Below, piece after piece: positions 11,033 to 23,334 of a DNA stretch of 64,000 nt. Origin of the DNA: Stomorhina lunata (taxonomy: Eukaryota > Arthropoda > Insecta > Diptera > Rhiniidae); NCBI GenBank assembly GCA_933228675.1, contig OW121743.1:62999118-63063117 (forward strand). The letters are read 5' to 3'. Made by a program: the position numbers and the translations under genes. Within the stretch, counting starts at the first letter, position 1. Each line of letters starts with the position of its first letter. Below the pieces are notes generated by a model. The model did no database searches and was not told the origin of the DNA. It saw only the letters and a program-made list of their open reading frames with translations.

Positions 11033-11492
11033 TTATGGACGGATTTGAATTTCCTTCATAGCTAATTGTTTACTAAGTTTTTGAAATAAAATTCTTCTAC
11101 TGTTTGTAGATAATTTAAGACCATCTTTACAATTTGTGTAATCTTGCATCATAACTGGCTTTCGGTTTGCTCCTTCAACTTCAATGTTGTAATGAGATGT
11201 GGATAAAAGCTCAACGGATTTGTTTTTTTTTGGATATATATAATCACATACTAATGTTGTCAGCTTCGAAGGAATATATATATTGCGTGAATAAAGTTCT
11301 ACCACGGTGGGGACGGTGTTCATCATTAGTGATGTTAGCTCCTGCTATATAGTTGTTTTGTAGGTTTCTGTTTACAACCTGGAATACGGCAGTTGGTTTA
11401 TCACATTCCTTGCGATATTCCCGTCTATTGTCATTATCTAATCTTATTATTATAGCAAAAAATCGTTTAATACCCGTCGATGCACAATGCAA
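11033..11492 (-). pseudogene. piggyBac-type transposase, fragment with frameshift
   Basis: Two overlapping minus-strand frames give successive parts of a piggyBac-family transposase. The upstream frame (11492-11244) holds a RLDNDNRREYRKE stretch and NNYIAGANITNDEHRPHRGR, matching the family's conserved 'G..lt.DE....RGR' block. The downstream frame (11326-11033) holds YPKKNKSVELLSTSH and RKPVMMQDYTNCKDG, matching the 'vvLLST ... kP..i..YN..KgGvD' block. A frame change near 11244-11326, a large internal deletion and loss of both ends show it is dead; the usual length is around 500-600 residues. In the second block the family's acidic residue context (GGVD) reads DGLKL, so a catalytic position is probably lost. 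Confidence 0.65.
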
Positions 11493-11708
11493 GGGATGTC
11501 AATTAGTTTAACATAAGTCAATTGCATGGACGAAATTTGAATGTCTGACGTCAGCTAGTAAAAGTATTCCGAGAGGAATACTAGTAAAAGTATTCCGATG
11601 CATCAGACGGCTTTCGTTTTTATGAAATGGGATGTAAGGGCTTTAATTTATTGATATAAACACAAAAAAGTTGTTCAATCTATACAAATTCCCTTATAAA
11701 CTGTATGA

Positions 11709-11722
11709 CATACCCGGGTATG
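11709..11722. repeat. Subterminal palindrome, copy 3
   Basis: CATACCCGGGTATG, 44 bp inside the right TTAA-flanked end. Confidence 0.6.
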
Positions 11723-11766
11723 CGGGTTGTATATATAACATATTTTATTTGTTGTAAACATAAAGG

Positions 11767-11890
11767 TTAACAGTTAGATCTTTAAGTGTGATATATCGAT
11801 GTTTTTGTCTAAGGAAGGCCAATGTTTTATTTTACTAATCATTGACCTCAAGTACACTCTTTTAGTACTTACCCATGATATCTCAACTCA
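11767..11890 (+). repeat. Repeat D, copy 2, right part
   Basis: Begins with TTAA, then cagttagatctttaagtgtg, 'gatgtttttgtctaagg' and 'tcattgacctcaag', continuing the sequence interrupted at 8570. The match to copy 1 in the same order shows that the intervening 3.2 kb is an insertion. Confidence 0.75.
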
Positions 11891-12151
11891 TACAATAAGA
11901 ATAAAAAAAAATGAATGTAAAGTTAAAAAATTTTAGTTAATCATGTCTTGATGTCTTGTCCAAGTTTGCTATGTTTTTGACGACTCTCGAATTTAGAACA
12001 ACTGTGGGCCATGCGTTGCTCCTCGGTGACATGAACAAAATGCTCGGTGTTTTGTGAATGTCACAGATAAGCTGTAAAAATAATTGAAATTAGCAAATAA
12101 AACCATCAAAAGAACGAATTTTCCTTTTTCCAACCTAGTATTTCGATTATT

Positions 12152-12460
12152 TTATTGGATAACTTTAATGCGTTTTGCTGTTCTTACATATAGAACTGCA
12201 AGCATGTCGGTGAATTCAAATGTTAATTCAAATGTTTTCCAATTTATCATATCGAAATATGAGTCACTCCCAAAGTTTATAAAATTCTGAAATTGTGGGC
12301 CGAAAATTTGACGAATGCCTACCATTGATTCATTTCTTGCTGATAGAATCTTTGTATAACCATCTGAATGTACTAGCGGATCTTCGTATGTTATCATCGA
12401 CAACAAAATATTCTTAGGGTTGAAAAAGTAGGCGTTATTTTCTATGAGTCGATGAAGCAT
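12152..12460 (-). pseudogene. Possible protein fragment, family not recognised
   Basis: Open frame of 102 codons that reads like conserved protein: a NPKNILLSMITYEDP segment, DGYTKILSARNES and YFDMINWKTFELT. I have the impression of similar stretches in uncharacterised arthropod proteins carried by mobile DNA, but cannot name the family. The frame has no complete domain, and both sides are AT-rich non-coding sequence or repeat D. Chance cannot be excluded. Confidence 0.3.
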
Positions 12461-12544
12461 TTGTCGAACGTAGTTCGAAGATATAAAAAAAATTATTTTT
12501 CTATCCCAATGTGCGGCAAAACGAAAATTACTTGACTTTAATAG

Positions 12545-12868
12545 TTCGGTTGGAATTATCGATAAACTTCCTTAGTAAAAGTAAATATAACGATTTTTAA
12601 GAGCTTTAGATTGTGGTATTAGGGTGGTACATTAGGGTGGTAGGAACTGAGATCTGACTAATAAATTCAACAATTGGATATTTGAGACCAATGACTATTA
12701 AAGCAAAATATTGGACTCCTCAAGAAAAAAACATCGATATACCACACTTTAAGATCCGACTGTAACGAAATGTATTTTGGCGACCCCAATGTGTGGCGAA
12801 AAAAATTAAAAAAATGTTTTTTAAAACTGTCTTACAACAATACTTTATATTCGGCGGTGTACGGCCAA
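12545..12868 (-). repeat. Repeat D, copy 3 (inverted)
   Basis: Reverse complement of copy 1: 'aaacttccttagtaaaag', 'agagctttagattg', a doubled 'attagggtggta' motif, 'gagaccaatgactatt', 'cactttaagatccgactg', 'ggcgaccccaatgtg' and 'tttatattcggcggtgtacg'. Confidence 0.7.
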
Positions 12869-12894
12869 ATTTTTTTCTTCCATATAAGTCTAGA

Positions 12895-13053
12895 CGCTCT
12901 AATGGATATCCAGCAAGCCAGCTAGACAAACATAGTTAAATCGACTTAGGAAGTTATTCTGAGTCGATCGGTAGTCCAATATTTCTACGCGTTGCAAATG
13001 TCATTACAAACCCAAAATATACTTTTCACCTATGATTGTGAAGAGTTTAAACA
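12895..13053 (-). mobile_element. DINE-1-like element, diverged 5' fragment
   Basis: Diverged match to the head of family A: 'gacaaacatagttaaatcgac', 'ttattctgagtcg', 'ttctacgcgttgcaaatg' and 'cacctatgattgtgaagag'. Only the first roughly 160 bp of the element remain. Confidence 0.6.
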
Positions 13054-14929
13054 GCTAATTAAAGCCATGAATTAGAATCGAAAAAAATGGTGTAAATATG
13101 GATTTCCTATAAATTTTAAGTATGATTTTTGTTAATGAACAAATTATTGAAACAAAACTTTCTCCAAACAAACTTCATTAGAAAACTCCTAATAGTTAAA
13201 TAATATCTTTAATGTTGGTCACATTATCAATTTCCTTTAATATGACATTACGTGCAATTCATGCACGTTTCTTGATGTTGACACAAAACCCACAAATGTC
13301 GCATACAAAATATTTTGCCCTGCATTTGCCCAACTAAGAGCCTCCATTCTGCAACCTTTTCAAAGAACCATTCCTTAGCTTTAAACCTCCCCTCTGCTCT
13401 GCCTTAATGAAATAAACTAGTAATTGTATGTGTAAAAATGTAATCAGACAGACAAATAGATAGACCTACTTGTCTATAAACAAACACACATACAACTGTA
13501 CTCGTATGTGTAGACAGACAAATTTGAAGTTATACAAATACACATTTAAGCAAAGACATTCAAAGAAACAAACAAACATAAATATAAATTTTGTATGACA
13601 ATAGATCATCAAATTCGTTACGTTTACATTTTGTATGTTTCATTACATTCAACTCATCACAACATCGTAATTATCAATATCATCATCATCATCTTTATCA
13701 CTATCACTTTATGCTGTTCCATCCATTTGCAATCACATTCCTTGAATCTTTTTTTGGGGGGCAACATAATGGACCGAAGTAGAAAAGGGTCTAAAGCTGC
13801 TATTGTGGTGTTTGTTCACATTAGAAGTAGCTTCATATATAGACATCATGACCAACAAAGATACATATGTATATGTAACTAGAAACATTTGTAGATTCAA
13901 ACAGATAGAAAGTAAAATATATATTGTTATAGAAGAAGAAAAAAAAAACTAAGAACTAACCTCAATGAATGTCCCTTTTTAAATGTGCTTTGTATTTTCG
14001 TTGCTAATGTAGAGAAATATCGAGAGGAGTTGTGTTGACGACCAAAACACAATGTTGGTATGTCGAGTGTAAGTGAGTGACTGAACGTGTGTATGTTTGT
14101 GTGCTGAACAATGCACGACAACGTTGAACAACATTTCACTGTGGTTACATGACATGAACAATGCCTTTGGTCAAGCGTTACGAGTTAAACCATTCTACCA
14201 TACGCCGTTTTGTTAGCTTTATATTACAGCAAGTTAATTGTATTTCTTTTTCATTCAACCCATTATCCCAGCCTCACTTAACGCCCCCCAATCAACTCAT
14301 ACCATCTTAACATATGCACACATACACTAAAAGCTACCCCACCTTGTACTCCTGCACATTCATCTCAAGTGGTATTTTGTCCGCTGGTAAATGTGGATTT
14401 TCTCAGGCCTTATTGAACTTTCTGCCTAGATATGCCGTTAGTAAGTGAGTGTATGTTTCCTTTACAGTTCAATTTATTGTCAAGAGAGTATTCACCGGAT
14501 GTCATTGCTGTTCTTGTAACTGTGTAGACTATGTATGTATGTATGTATGTGTTGCTGTCTGTATGTCACATATGTATGCCTGTGTATCCTGATATTTGTT
14601 ATTATGTCATCATATATGCACATTTCATCCTTCGGCATTATCGTCAGAAAATAAAGTAAATATCACGCACTACATTCAAGTATCAGAACGTTTAACCGTT
14701 TTTGTAATCGATTTGACGTTGTTGTTGTTTTTTTAGTCTAGCAAACGATTTTCTTAGGAAAATATTATTCAAGGAATTGTCATCGTGCTCTGGCCAGAAG
14801 AGTATTTTCTTAACTATTTAATTGGGATTAAATTTTGAATGATTGATATGTGTCTAAGTACAACTTTCGAAACAAAAATGACAGCTGAAAATCTAAATAA
14901 TAAATTAACCAAGAAATTAAGAAGGGCTC
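13054..14929. other. No recognisable feature
   Basis: AT-rich sequence with small simple repeats (atcatcatc near 13680, tatgtatg near 14531) and short open frames lacking any protein signature. Nothing else seen. Confidence 0.4.
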
Positions 14930-15898
14930 AATTATAGACCAAGATAAATACTAAGACAGAATAAGACCATAGTCTAGGATATAGACTAAGACATAGACTA
15001 AGACATGGACTAAGACATAGATTAAGATATAGAGTAAGACATAGACTAAAACATAGACTAAAACATGGGCTAGGACATAGACTAAGACAAAGGCATAGAC
15101 TTAGATATAGGCTAAGACATAGACTAAGATATAGACTAAGACATAGACTAAGGAATAGACGAAGATATAGACTAATACATAGACTTAGACATAAACTAAG
15201 ACATAGACTAAGACATAGACTAAGACATATACTAAGACATAGATATAGACATAGATTAAGACATAGACTAAGATATAGACTAAGATATAGACTAAGACAT
15301 AGACTAAGACATAGACTAAGACATAGACTAAGACATAGACTAAGATATAGACTAAGACATAGACTAAGACATAGACTTAGACATAGACTAATACATAGAC
15401 TAAGACATAGACTAAGACATAGACTAAGACATAGACTAAGACATAGACTAAGACATAGACTAAGACATAGACTAAGACATAGACTAAGACATAGACTAAG
15501 ACATAGACTAAGACATAGACTAAGACATAGACTAAGACATAGACTAAGACATAGACTAAGACATAGACTAAGACATAGACTAAGACATAGACTAAGACAT
15601 AGACTAAGACATAGACTAAGACATAGACTAAGACATAGACTAAGACATAGACTAAGACATAGACTAAGACATAGACTAAGACATAGACTAAGACATAGAC
15701 TAAGACATAGACTAAGACATAGACTAAGACATAGACTTAGACATAGACTAAGACATAGACTAAGACATAGACTAAGACATAGACTAAGACATAGACTAAG
15801 ACATAGACTTTTTTTTAGACTATGACGTAGACCAAGATATGTACTAAGATATAGACTAAGGCAAAGACTAGGACATAGACTAGGATATAGTCTAAAAC
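14930..15898. repeat. 12-bp satellite array (AGACTAAGACAT), about 80 copies
   Basis: Unit agactaagacat. The centre (about 15370-15800) is almost perfect, while both flanks carry variants (atatagac, acttag, aggaatag), the usual pattern of homogenised core and decaying edges. A short island of the same unit recurs at 21992-22132. It passes directly into the AT-rich 29-bp array. Confidence 0.95.
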
Positions 15899-16800
15899 AT
15901 TGGAAATTTTTTGAAAATTTTAATTTTTTAAAATTTTGTATAGGACATGTTAAAAAATTTCTTATTTAAAGAAAATTTTTGAAAAATTTCTTATTTAAAG
16001 ACAATTTTTGAAAAATTTCTTATTTAAAGAAAATTTTTGAAAAATTTCTTATTTAAAGAAAATTTTTGGAAAATTTCTTATTCATAGGAAATTTTTAAAA
16101 ATTTCTCATTTGTAGACAAATTTTTTAAAAGGTTTTATTCATAGTATATTTTTGAAAAATTTTGAGAAAATTTTTAAAAAATTTGTTATTTATAAGAAAG
16201 TTTTACAAATTTCTTATTTATAAAAAATTTTTAAAAAATTTTTTATTCATAGGAAATTTTTGGAAGAATTTTTAAAAATTTCTCATGTATAGAAAAATTT
16301 TTTATTCATGGGATATTTTTGAAAAATTTCTTAATCATATGAAATTTTTAAAAAATTTGTTTTTTATGAAAATTTTTTCAAAATTTTAAATTCATAAAAA
16401 ATTTTTGAAAAATTTCTTATTAATAAAAAAATTTTGAAAAATTTCTAATTAAAAAAAATTTTTTGAACGATTTCTTATTCATAAGAGATTTTTAAAAATT
16501 TCTTATTTATAGAAAATTTTTAAAATTTCTTGTTTATAGAAAATTTTTTAAAAATTTCTTATTCATATAAAGTTTTTGAAAAATTTCTTTTTGATATAAA
16601 ATTTCTTTTTATAAAAAATATTTTTAAAAATTTCTTCTTTATAAAAAACTCTTTTAAAAATTTCTTTTTTATAAAAAAATTTTTTGAAAACTTTCTTATT
16701 CATAGGTAATCTTTTTTCATAGAAAAATTTCTTCTTCATTAAAAAAATATTTGTCATATCAATTTTTTCTTTTCATAAGAAATTTTAAAAAATTTTGGAA
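15899..16800. repeat. Degenerate AT-rich array, about 29 bp
   Basis: The best-preserved copies (15960-16070) have period 29 and the elements ttatttaaag, aaaatttttg and aaaaatttc. Later copies read ttatttataag with many changes. It lies directly against the 12-bp array. A weaker stretch of similar sequence is at 17636-17760. Confidence 0.8.
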
Positions 16801-16854
16801 ATAAATAATATTTGGTGGAAATTTAAGAAAACTTTCTTATCCATATGAAACTAG

Positions 16855-17445
16855 TTATACCAAACGAGCATTGCTGCGCCATCAGCAAATATCCAATCAA
16901 TTTTGTACAATTTTATTGATTTTGTACGATCAACACATGATCAATTGCATAGTTTTCAATTCATATAACTCTGAATCATTTTCAGTGATGCCATATAGCA
17001 GAAACTAATGCACCAACTCAGAAACCTCAGTCGAATTAATGTCACAAAATAATTAGTTTTTTTTTATAGTTTATAAAATCTATGGAAATTTTTTATATTT
17101 ACATATTGTATAAATAATACAGTTTCCATATATTGTATAAACTCGCATCATGTTATGATCTTTAGCAAAGCTTATGCGCATACAGTGCATTTGCACTGTT
17201 TATGATTCAATTCATTTGGAGTAATGTTCAGTGGCGCCACCTGTCGGAAATTATTCATATTAGCTTAAAAACCTTCGTCAACTTATACGCATAAAATTTG
17301 CAAAAGATCATAACATGATGCGAGTTTATACAATACATGGAAACTGTATTATTTATACAATATGTTATTATAAAAAATTTCCATAGATTTTATAAACTCT
17401 AAAAAAAAACTAATTAATTTGTTACATTGAGTCGACTGAGGTTTC
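16855..17445 (-). mobile_element. Helitron-like 3' fragment with long hairpin
   Basis: On the minus strand this matches the Helitron-like element at 37440-39090. One full 132-bp-type monomer (gatcttttgcaaattttatg, gacgaaggttttt, cgacaggtggcgccac) is followed by sequence like 38905-39085, ending in a diverged gcaatgctcg hairpin near 16865. Arms of about 150 bp, 17021-17170 and 17297-17445, are inverted copies of each other (shared: cctcagtcga, 'tccatagattttataaac', 'aaactgtattatttatac', 'atcataacatgatgcgag'), enclosing about 126 bp. The structure is a foldback able to form a long hairpin. Confidence 0.65.
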
Positions 17446-19066
17446 ATAGATTTTAAAATCTGAAAAAAATAATAATTTATTGGAAAAAATTTGATAAAGA
17501 AAGAACTGATCGACCGATTTCAGAAAAGTTTACATAAATTATGTACTAAATAGTCCTAACAAAGCCTAAAGATTTGGTTTGAGAATGTCAGCCAGTTCTT
17601 GAGTTAATAAATTACAAACAATGAAGAAGAATAAAAAAAAAATTAAAATTTTTTCAAAAATTTCTTATTTCTAAGAATTTGTTTTTTACAAAAATTCTTA
17701 TTTATACGAAATTTTTTGTCAAATTTTTTATTTATAGGCCATTCCTAAAAAATGTTGTAAAAATGTTTTGTAAAACATTATTTTAGGTATTTGTGCTTGG
17801 AACTACTGAAACCCTAGGTAAATATTTATGTCGGTGTATATGAAGCTCATCAAACTTTAAATTCCAAAGTAATAATTTACAGACAATTTCTGCTAATTCT
17901 TTTAATACAAAAGAAATTCTCAATTGATTCCAAACAATAGACATAGATAACTTATTTGTTTAAAATAAGTAATTCCAGGCATAAGTAAGAAATATGCAAC
18001 CTACCAACATTTTCTACAGTTTTAAATGCATGAGATGACTTTAATCAACAAAAGCATTTACTTAGCATGAAATGAGAAAAACAAAAACACCCAGTAAAAA
18101 TTTATCAACAACAATGTCATGATACCCGGCTTAAAAACTGAAAGCCAGAGAAAATAAATATCAAAGCATTTCAAAGTTATCATATCCAGCCAACGCACTT
18201 TGGGGCGAAAGCCTTCAATAATGGCGATTAATTCAAAAGATGAACTTTAACTTTCACAACCATATTTGGTACCATATGAAAGTAGATAAAATTCTACATC
18301 ACTAACTGCAAAAATAAAAGTTCTTGGTAGTTTATTTTATTTACAGTGTGTGTTCAAAGTTCAATAGTTTTTGTTTTTATTGCGCGAATTGATTAAAAGA
18401 AAAAAATTTGAAATTTCAAGTGATTATAGTTTTTATTAAAACTTTTATAAGTAAAAGTTTTTTAATGGAACCGTTAACTTCAGGTATATGAGCATTTAAA
18501 AAGATATTTTTTATTTAAATAAATGTTTTAGAGATATTTAAAAAATAAAAAAATAAATTGCTCTAAAAATTTGGTAATTTTAATATATACATTGAGTTTT
18601 AACAACTTTGCGGATGAGTGCAGGAAAAAATGATTATATGGTCTTAAAATATAATATTTTAGCTAATAAATTCCAAAATATTTTGTTGCGCGTTAGTGCG
18701 ATTTTTGAGTTATGGAAGTTTTTGTGAATGAATTCTAGTTGTTGACAGGTCGGTTTCAAAACTCATTTTTTATATTTTCAAAATTTTACTTAGAAAATAT
18801 AAGAATATAAAAATTATTTCAACGGTAATTAAAAATATACAACTAGGAAAATAAAATTAATGAAAAACGGAGGTCAATTCTTTAACAGTTTCGCCGTACC
18901 AACGATTTTAATTCGCCGATTTTCGGCGAAAAATTTAATTTTTTGGTCTTTATTTTACAAGTGCTTATTAAATTTATTTCTGTTCAATTTTGATAAAACT
19001 GTTATTCAATATTATTGCTCAGTATATAAAAAATTTATTGTGAGCCTTTTTTCAAATTGGATAATT
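17446..19066. other. No recognisable feature (AT-rich)
   Basis: Only degenerate AT-rich tandem-like sequence at 17636-17760; otherwise nothing recognised. Confidence 0.35.
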
Positions 19067-19070
19067 TTAA

Positions 19071-19286
19071 CCCTTTCTTTCCCGGGACAAAGCTCAAATT
19101 TTTAATTTTTTATTTTTCATGGTAATATAACAATAATCAAATAATTATTTTTATGAAATTAATGATACAAATAATTATTTTTATATGATTTTTCGAAATT
19201 CACTAATAAATTCTTAAATTTCTCTAATTTTCTCATAAAAACCTAAAAAATCCAAATTTTTACTTTTGAGCCCGGGAAAGAAAGGG
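19071..19286. mobile_element. piggyBac-type MITE with TTAA duplication
   Basis: A 216-bp element with perfect 16-bp inverted ends CCCTTTCTTTCCCGGG (19071-19086 and inverted at 19271-19286), followed by weaker similarity inward (ctcaaa..ttttta). TTAA flanks it at 19067-19070 and 19287-19290, the piggyBac target signature. There is no coding capacity. The end differs from that of the 8571-11766 insertion apart from CCC and an internal CCCGGG. Confidence 0.88.
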
Positions 19287-19290
19287 TTAA

Positions 19291-21189
19291 TGTAATTTCG
19301 AAAAAGCATCCAGCATACATTCTCTATATACTGGACAATAATATGCATTAAGATATTGTTAAATTTGAACATAAGTGAAATTTACCTCCTCAAATTATGA
19401 CCAAAAAATTACATTTCCGCGAAACTTTAAAAGTATGATGAATATGTAGTAAATATTGTTTTTATAAATAACTAAATAAAGAAAATAAAGAAGCTTTATA
19501 TTTTTTAATGTTTATTTTCTGAAATGTTTGTTTTGTGTTTACAAATATTTATAAATAAAAAATAATTATATTTTCTAATGTGACTTTTTTGAGTAAAATT
19601 TTTGGAGTTATGAATTTTGAAAAAAAACGTATTTTTTGTTAAAACTAAACGTAAACAAATATTTAATATTTATTTTATTTATTTAAAAAAATATATTTTT
19701 TCTAAAGACACAAAAATATGCTCTAATTTACAATTTAATTTATTAATTTATCGTTTTTAATTCCAAAGTTACAGCAAAAATAGTCAAATAAGACCATTTT
19801 ATCCAAAATAGACAAAAGCCCATAAAAGGTTAAGAATTTATGTTTTTTCAAAATTTGTTCTTTTAAATATTGGGCTTTTATGTATTTATAAATATTTATC
19901 ATTAAAAAATAACAATATTTTAAAATTACGACTTTTATGAATTAATCGCCACTTTCTGTACCATTCACCCCACTGTGCAACGGAAAGGACATTGGTTAGG
20001 ATAGACTAATATAAGGGAAAATTATACTTAACAAACTTTGTACGAAGGAGTAGGAGTTCACAGTTTTAGAGGGTGTTGTTGCTTTTCTAAAAGCCTGATG
20101 CTGTTTTAGTAAGGAACAATGTGCATTTGTATAAATTTCCATTGTCTATTAGAATTTTCTCCCTATACTAAAGTAATTTTTAGATGTTTTAATTTTTTGC
20201 TTTTCTGGGGGTTTTTTAGGTATTATTTTGTTAAACTGACAACATCACGAGTACGCCAATCGGTCAAGTAGTCAACACAGACTAAATAACCTCCACTAAA
20301 AATTTAACTTATAAAGGGAGTTTATGAACATAACAACAACAGCAAAAAATGGTCACAAAGGATTTGTAGTAAAAACTAACGGTGTGTTGTTGTCCTTGCT
20401 TGACTAACCAGCCTGTCTGTGAGAGATTGAAACGATTATGAATCCTGGCTAAGACTCTATAACACTCATACACCTAAACCCACTGGAACTGTCCAAATTA
20501 CTTGCTATTGAAAATGAAGAGCCAAGCAAAGAAAGAAAAAAACTCCGGAATTATATAAAGAAAAAAAGAGTCAGGCTACTAAAATTTACTAAAACACAAA
20601 GTATTAAAAAGGAAATTTTTTTGAGTTGCTCTTTTTCCTCTAATTTTTTCATTGTTATAAAAAATACAATAGCCCACCATCCGAAAACCAAAGGAACGTC
20701 AAATGCTAGGAAATGTACAAAATGATTAGTCGGTCTGCACGAAAGTGTGGATAACGCAATCTATTTTCCTTTCTACTTTTTTCTTTTGGTTGTTTTTTTT
20801 TTTTGTATTTTCGTTAAAACCAAATTCTTCTTTTGTTCACTTTTTTTATTTTTTACCAGATCTACTTCCGTTTCCGTTAGATAGAAGAGGAATAAGAAAA
20901 AAAAACTGAAAATAAAAGTAGTTAAACTTTAATAATATTCTTTTTGAAGTTTAGTTAACTTGAAAATAGTTTCAGCGGAATTAGCAAAAGTGCCATAAAA
21001 TTAAATTTTAAATTAAGAAATTTTTAACATAAAGTCATCAACAATTAGGGAAAGGGCTTAAATCTCTATCATCTTGTCATAAAATAGATTTCAGATAAGA
21101 AATTTAAAATAAAGCATTAAATATGCACTAGATTAAGGCTAAGTCAGAGGCTTATTCTTAAAAAATTCAAATTCAGAAACTTCATCCTT
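19291..21189. other. No recognisable feature
   Basis: AT-rich sequence with poly-A/T tracts and no gene or repeat that I can identify. Confidence 0.35.
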
Positions 21190-21985
21190 TTTTAGGAAAA
21201 TTTTCAGACATTTTCTATTTTTATCAGAAATTTCTCAAAAAATTTTTATTTTGATAGGAAATTTTTCAAAAATTTTCTATTTTTATAGGAAATTTTTCAA
21301 AAATTTTCTATTTTTATAGAAAATTTTTCAAAAATTTTCTATTTTTATAGGAAATTTTTCAAAAATTTTCTATTTTTATAGGAAATTTTTCAAAAATTTT
21401 CTATTTTTAAAGGAAATTTTTTTAAAATTTTCTATTTTTATAGGAAATTTTTCAAAAATTTTCTATTTTTAAAGGAAATTTTTTTAAAATTTTCTATTTT
21501 TATAGGAAATTTTTCAAAAATTTTCTATTTTTATAGGAAATTTTTCAAAAATTTTCTATTTTTATAGGAAATTTTTCAAAAATTTTCTATTTTTATAGGA
21601 AAGGAAAGAAACTTTTCAAAAATTTTCTATTATAGAAAATTTTTTAAAAATTTTCTATTTTTATAGAAAATTTTTCAAAAATTTTCTATTTTTATAGGAA
21701 ATTTTTCCACAATTTTGTATTTTTATAAGAAAATTTTCAAAAATTTTCTATTTTTATAGAAAATTTTTCAAAAATTTTCTATTTTTATAGGAAATTTTTC
21801 AAAAATTTTCTATTTTTATAGGAAATTTTTCAAAAATTTTCTATTTTTATAGGAAATTTTTCAAAAATTTTCTATTTTTATAGGAAATTTTTCAAAAATT
21901 TTCTATTTTTATAGGAAATTTTTCAAAAATTTTCTATTTTTATAGGAAATTTTTCAAAAATTTTCTATTTTTATAAGAATTTTTT
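21190..21985. repeat. 31-bp satellite array, ctatttttatag orientation
   Basis: Period 31, each unit joining ttttctatttttatagg and aaatttttcaaaaa. The unit is close to the reverse complement of the one at 23335-26330, so the two arrays lie in opposite orientation. It is followed without a gap by a 12-bp-unit island. Confidence 0.93.
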
Positions 21986-21991
21986 TTAAAT

Positions 21992-22132
21992 GCAAACTTA
22001 GATATAGACTTAGACATAGACTAAGACATAGACTAAGACATAGATTAAGACATAGACTAAGACATAGACTAAGACATAGACTAAGACATAGACTAAGACA
22101 TAGACTAAGACATAGACTAAGACATGGATTAA
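21992..22132. repeat. Small island of the 12-bp satellite
   Basis: About 11 copies of agactaagacat, the same unit as at 14930-15898 six kilobases away, again directly adjoining an AT-rich array. Confidence 0.92.
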
Positions 22133-23334
22133 AGTTTTTTAAATTTGAAAAATATTTTTAAAGAATTCCTATTAGTACAAAATTTTTGAAAGATTTTCTG
22201 TTAAAAAATTTTTATGGGAAATTTTTTATAAAATATCCTATAATAATTTCTAATAATTTTTTCAAATTTTCTGATTTGTATGAAATTTTTAAAAAATTAT
22301 TGTTAATAGCAATTTTTCAAAAAATTTGCGCATTTATTAAAATTTTCTGTTTATCAGAAAATTTTCAAAAAATTCTGCTTAAGTTTTTATAATTTTGCTA
22401 TTTATATAAATTTTCTAATAATCGTAGTTTTTTTTAATAAATTTTCAGTTCAATTTTACTCCTAAAACTATTTATATTAAATCTTAATTATTAACTCATA
22501 TCGAAAAGAAAATGAATATAACTGCCAGCCATATCTTTATTTATATGACATTTATTTCACTTTTATTTAAATAATTTATTTTGAAAACACACAATCACTT
22601 ATTTTTAATAATGAATAGTTTTTAATTCATGTTTCACTTTATATTTCATATCATATTTATATTTTGATTATGAACTAATTTATGGCATAATATTTAAATT
22701 ATGCACTTAATTTATGCAAAAAAAGCAAAATAAATAAAAAAATATATATTATATAAAAAACAACAACAATTTAATGACTGCCCGCGGATACAACAAATTG
22801 TTGTTGCGACAACATAATATTTTTTCTATTGATAAGAGACTTTATTACATAAATACTCAAATATGGACAAGAGAAATTTATCATTTGCTACGAGCCTTAA
22901 ACAACCAATTTGTTTTTTTTTTGTTGTTTTCTGTTGCATTTCGAACACAAATAATAGGCAAAAATTATTGACCATAAATATGCTTCTGGTTTAACCATAT
23001 TTTACCATTCATTTAGCTCTACCGAAGGGTTGGCACACACTCGTTTCCAAAGGCAACTTTTTCAAATTCCCTATTTGCCCCCTAATTTATGTTTAATGAA
23101 TTTAGATTTATTTGTGAAAATATTAGAAAATTGTAAACATAATTTTTAGTTGTAGAGGATAATTTAGAGGCAAATAAATTTCATGTGGGAATCCCTAATG
23201 TAGTTGCGTAATTACTACTATATACATAGATATTAATATTTTTGAGTGCAATCAGTTTTAATAATCATTTTCACTAAAAATAAGTTTAAGGAGGGAATTA
23301 CTGGGATTGAACGAATACCTACATCCTATGAAAA
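22133..23334. other. AT-rich degenerate sequence, no gene
   Basis: 22133-22450 is degenerate aaatttttgaaag-type sequence, probably decayed satellite. 22451-23334 holds nothing recognisable. Confidence 0.4.

Larger units (their letters stand above)
8571..11766. mobile_element. piggyBac-type composite insertion flanked by TTAA
   Basis: Left end CCCTTATGTCTACAACC (8571-8587). Right end, read inward, CCTTTATGTTTACAACA (from 11766); 14 of 17 bases agree. TTAA stands at 8567-8570 and 11767-11770, the signature of piggyBac elements. Removing 8571-11766 plus one TTAA rejoins repeat D: 'tttgccattaacagttagatc' against 'ttcggcatttacagtcggatc' in the intact copy. Inside are three copies of a palindrome close to CATACCCGGGTATG (8589, 10807, 11709), a decayed transposase (11033-11492), an LTR-like segment (8681-10511) and a 21-bp satellite. 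A second end-like sequence at 10787 suggests rearrangement or two related elements. Confidence 0.78.

Noticed and set aside
13595..14161. Frames of 60-95 codons on both strands
   Set aside because: Low-complexity I/H/F/L-rich translations of simple repeats such as atcatc.
14930..15898. CRISPR-like regular array
   Set aside because: Units are directly contiguous with no unique spacers, and the DNA is eukaryotic; the same holds for all other arrays in the window.
16563..16757. 64-codon KK/FY-rich frame
   Set aside because: Translation of the degenerate AT-rich array.
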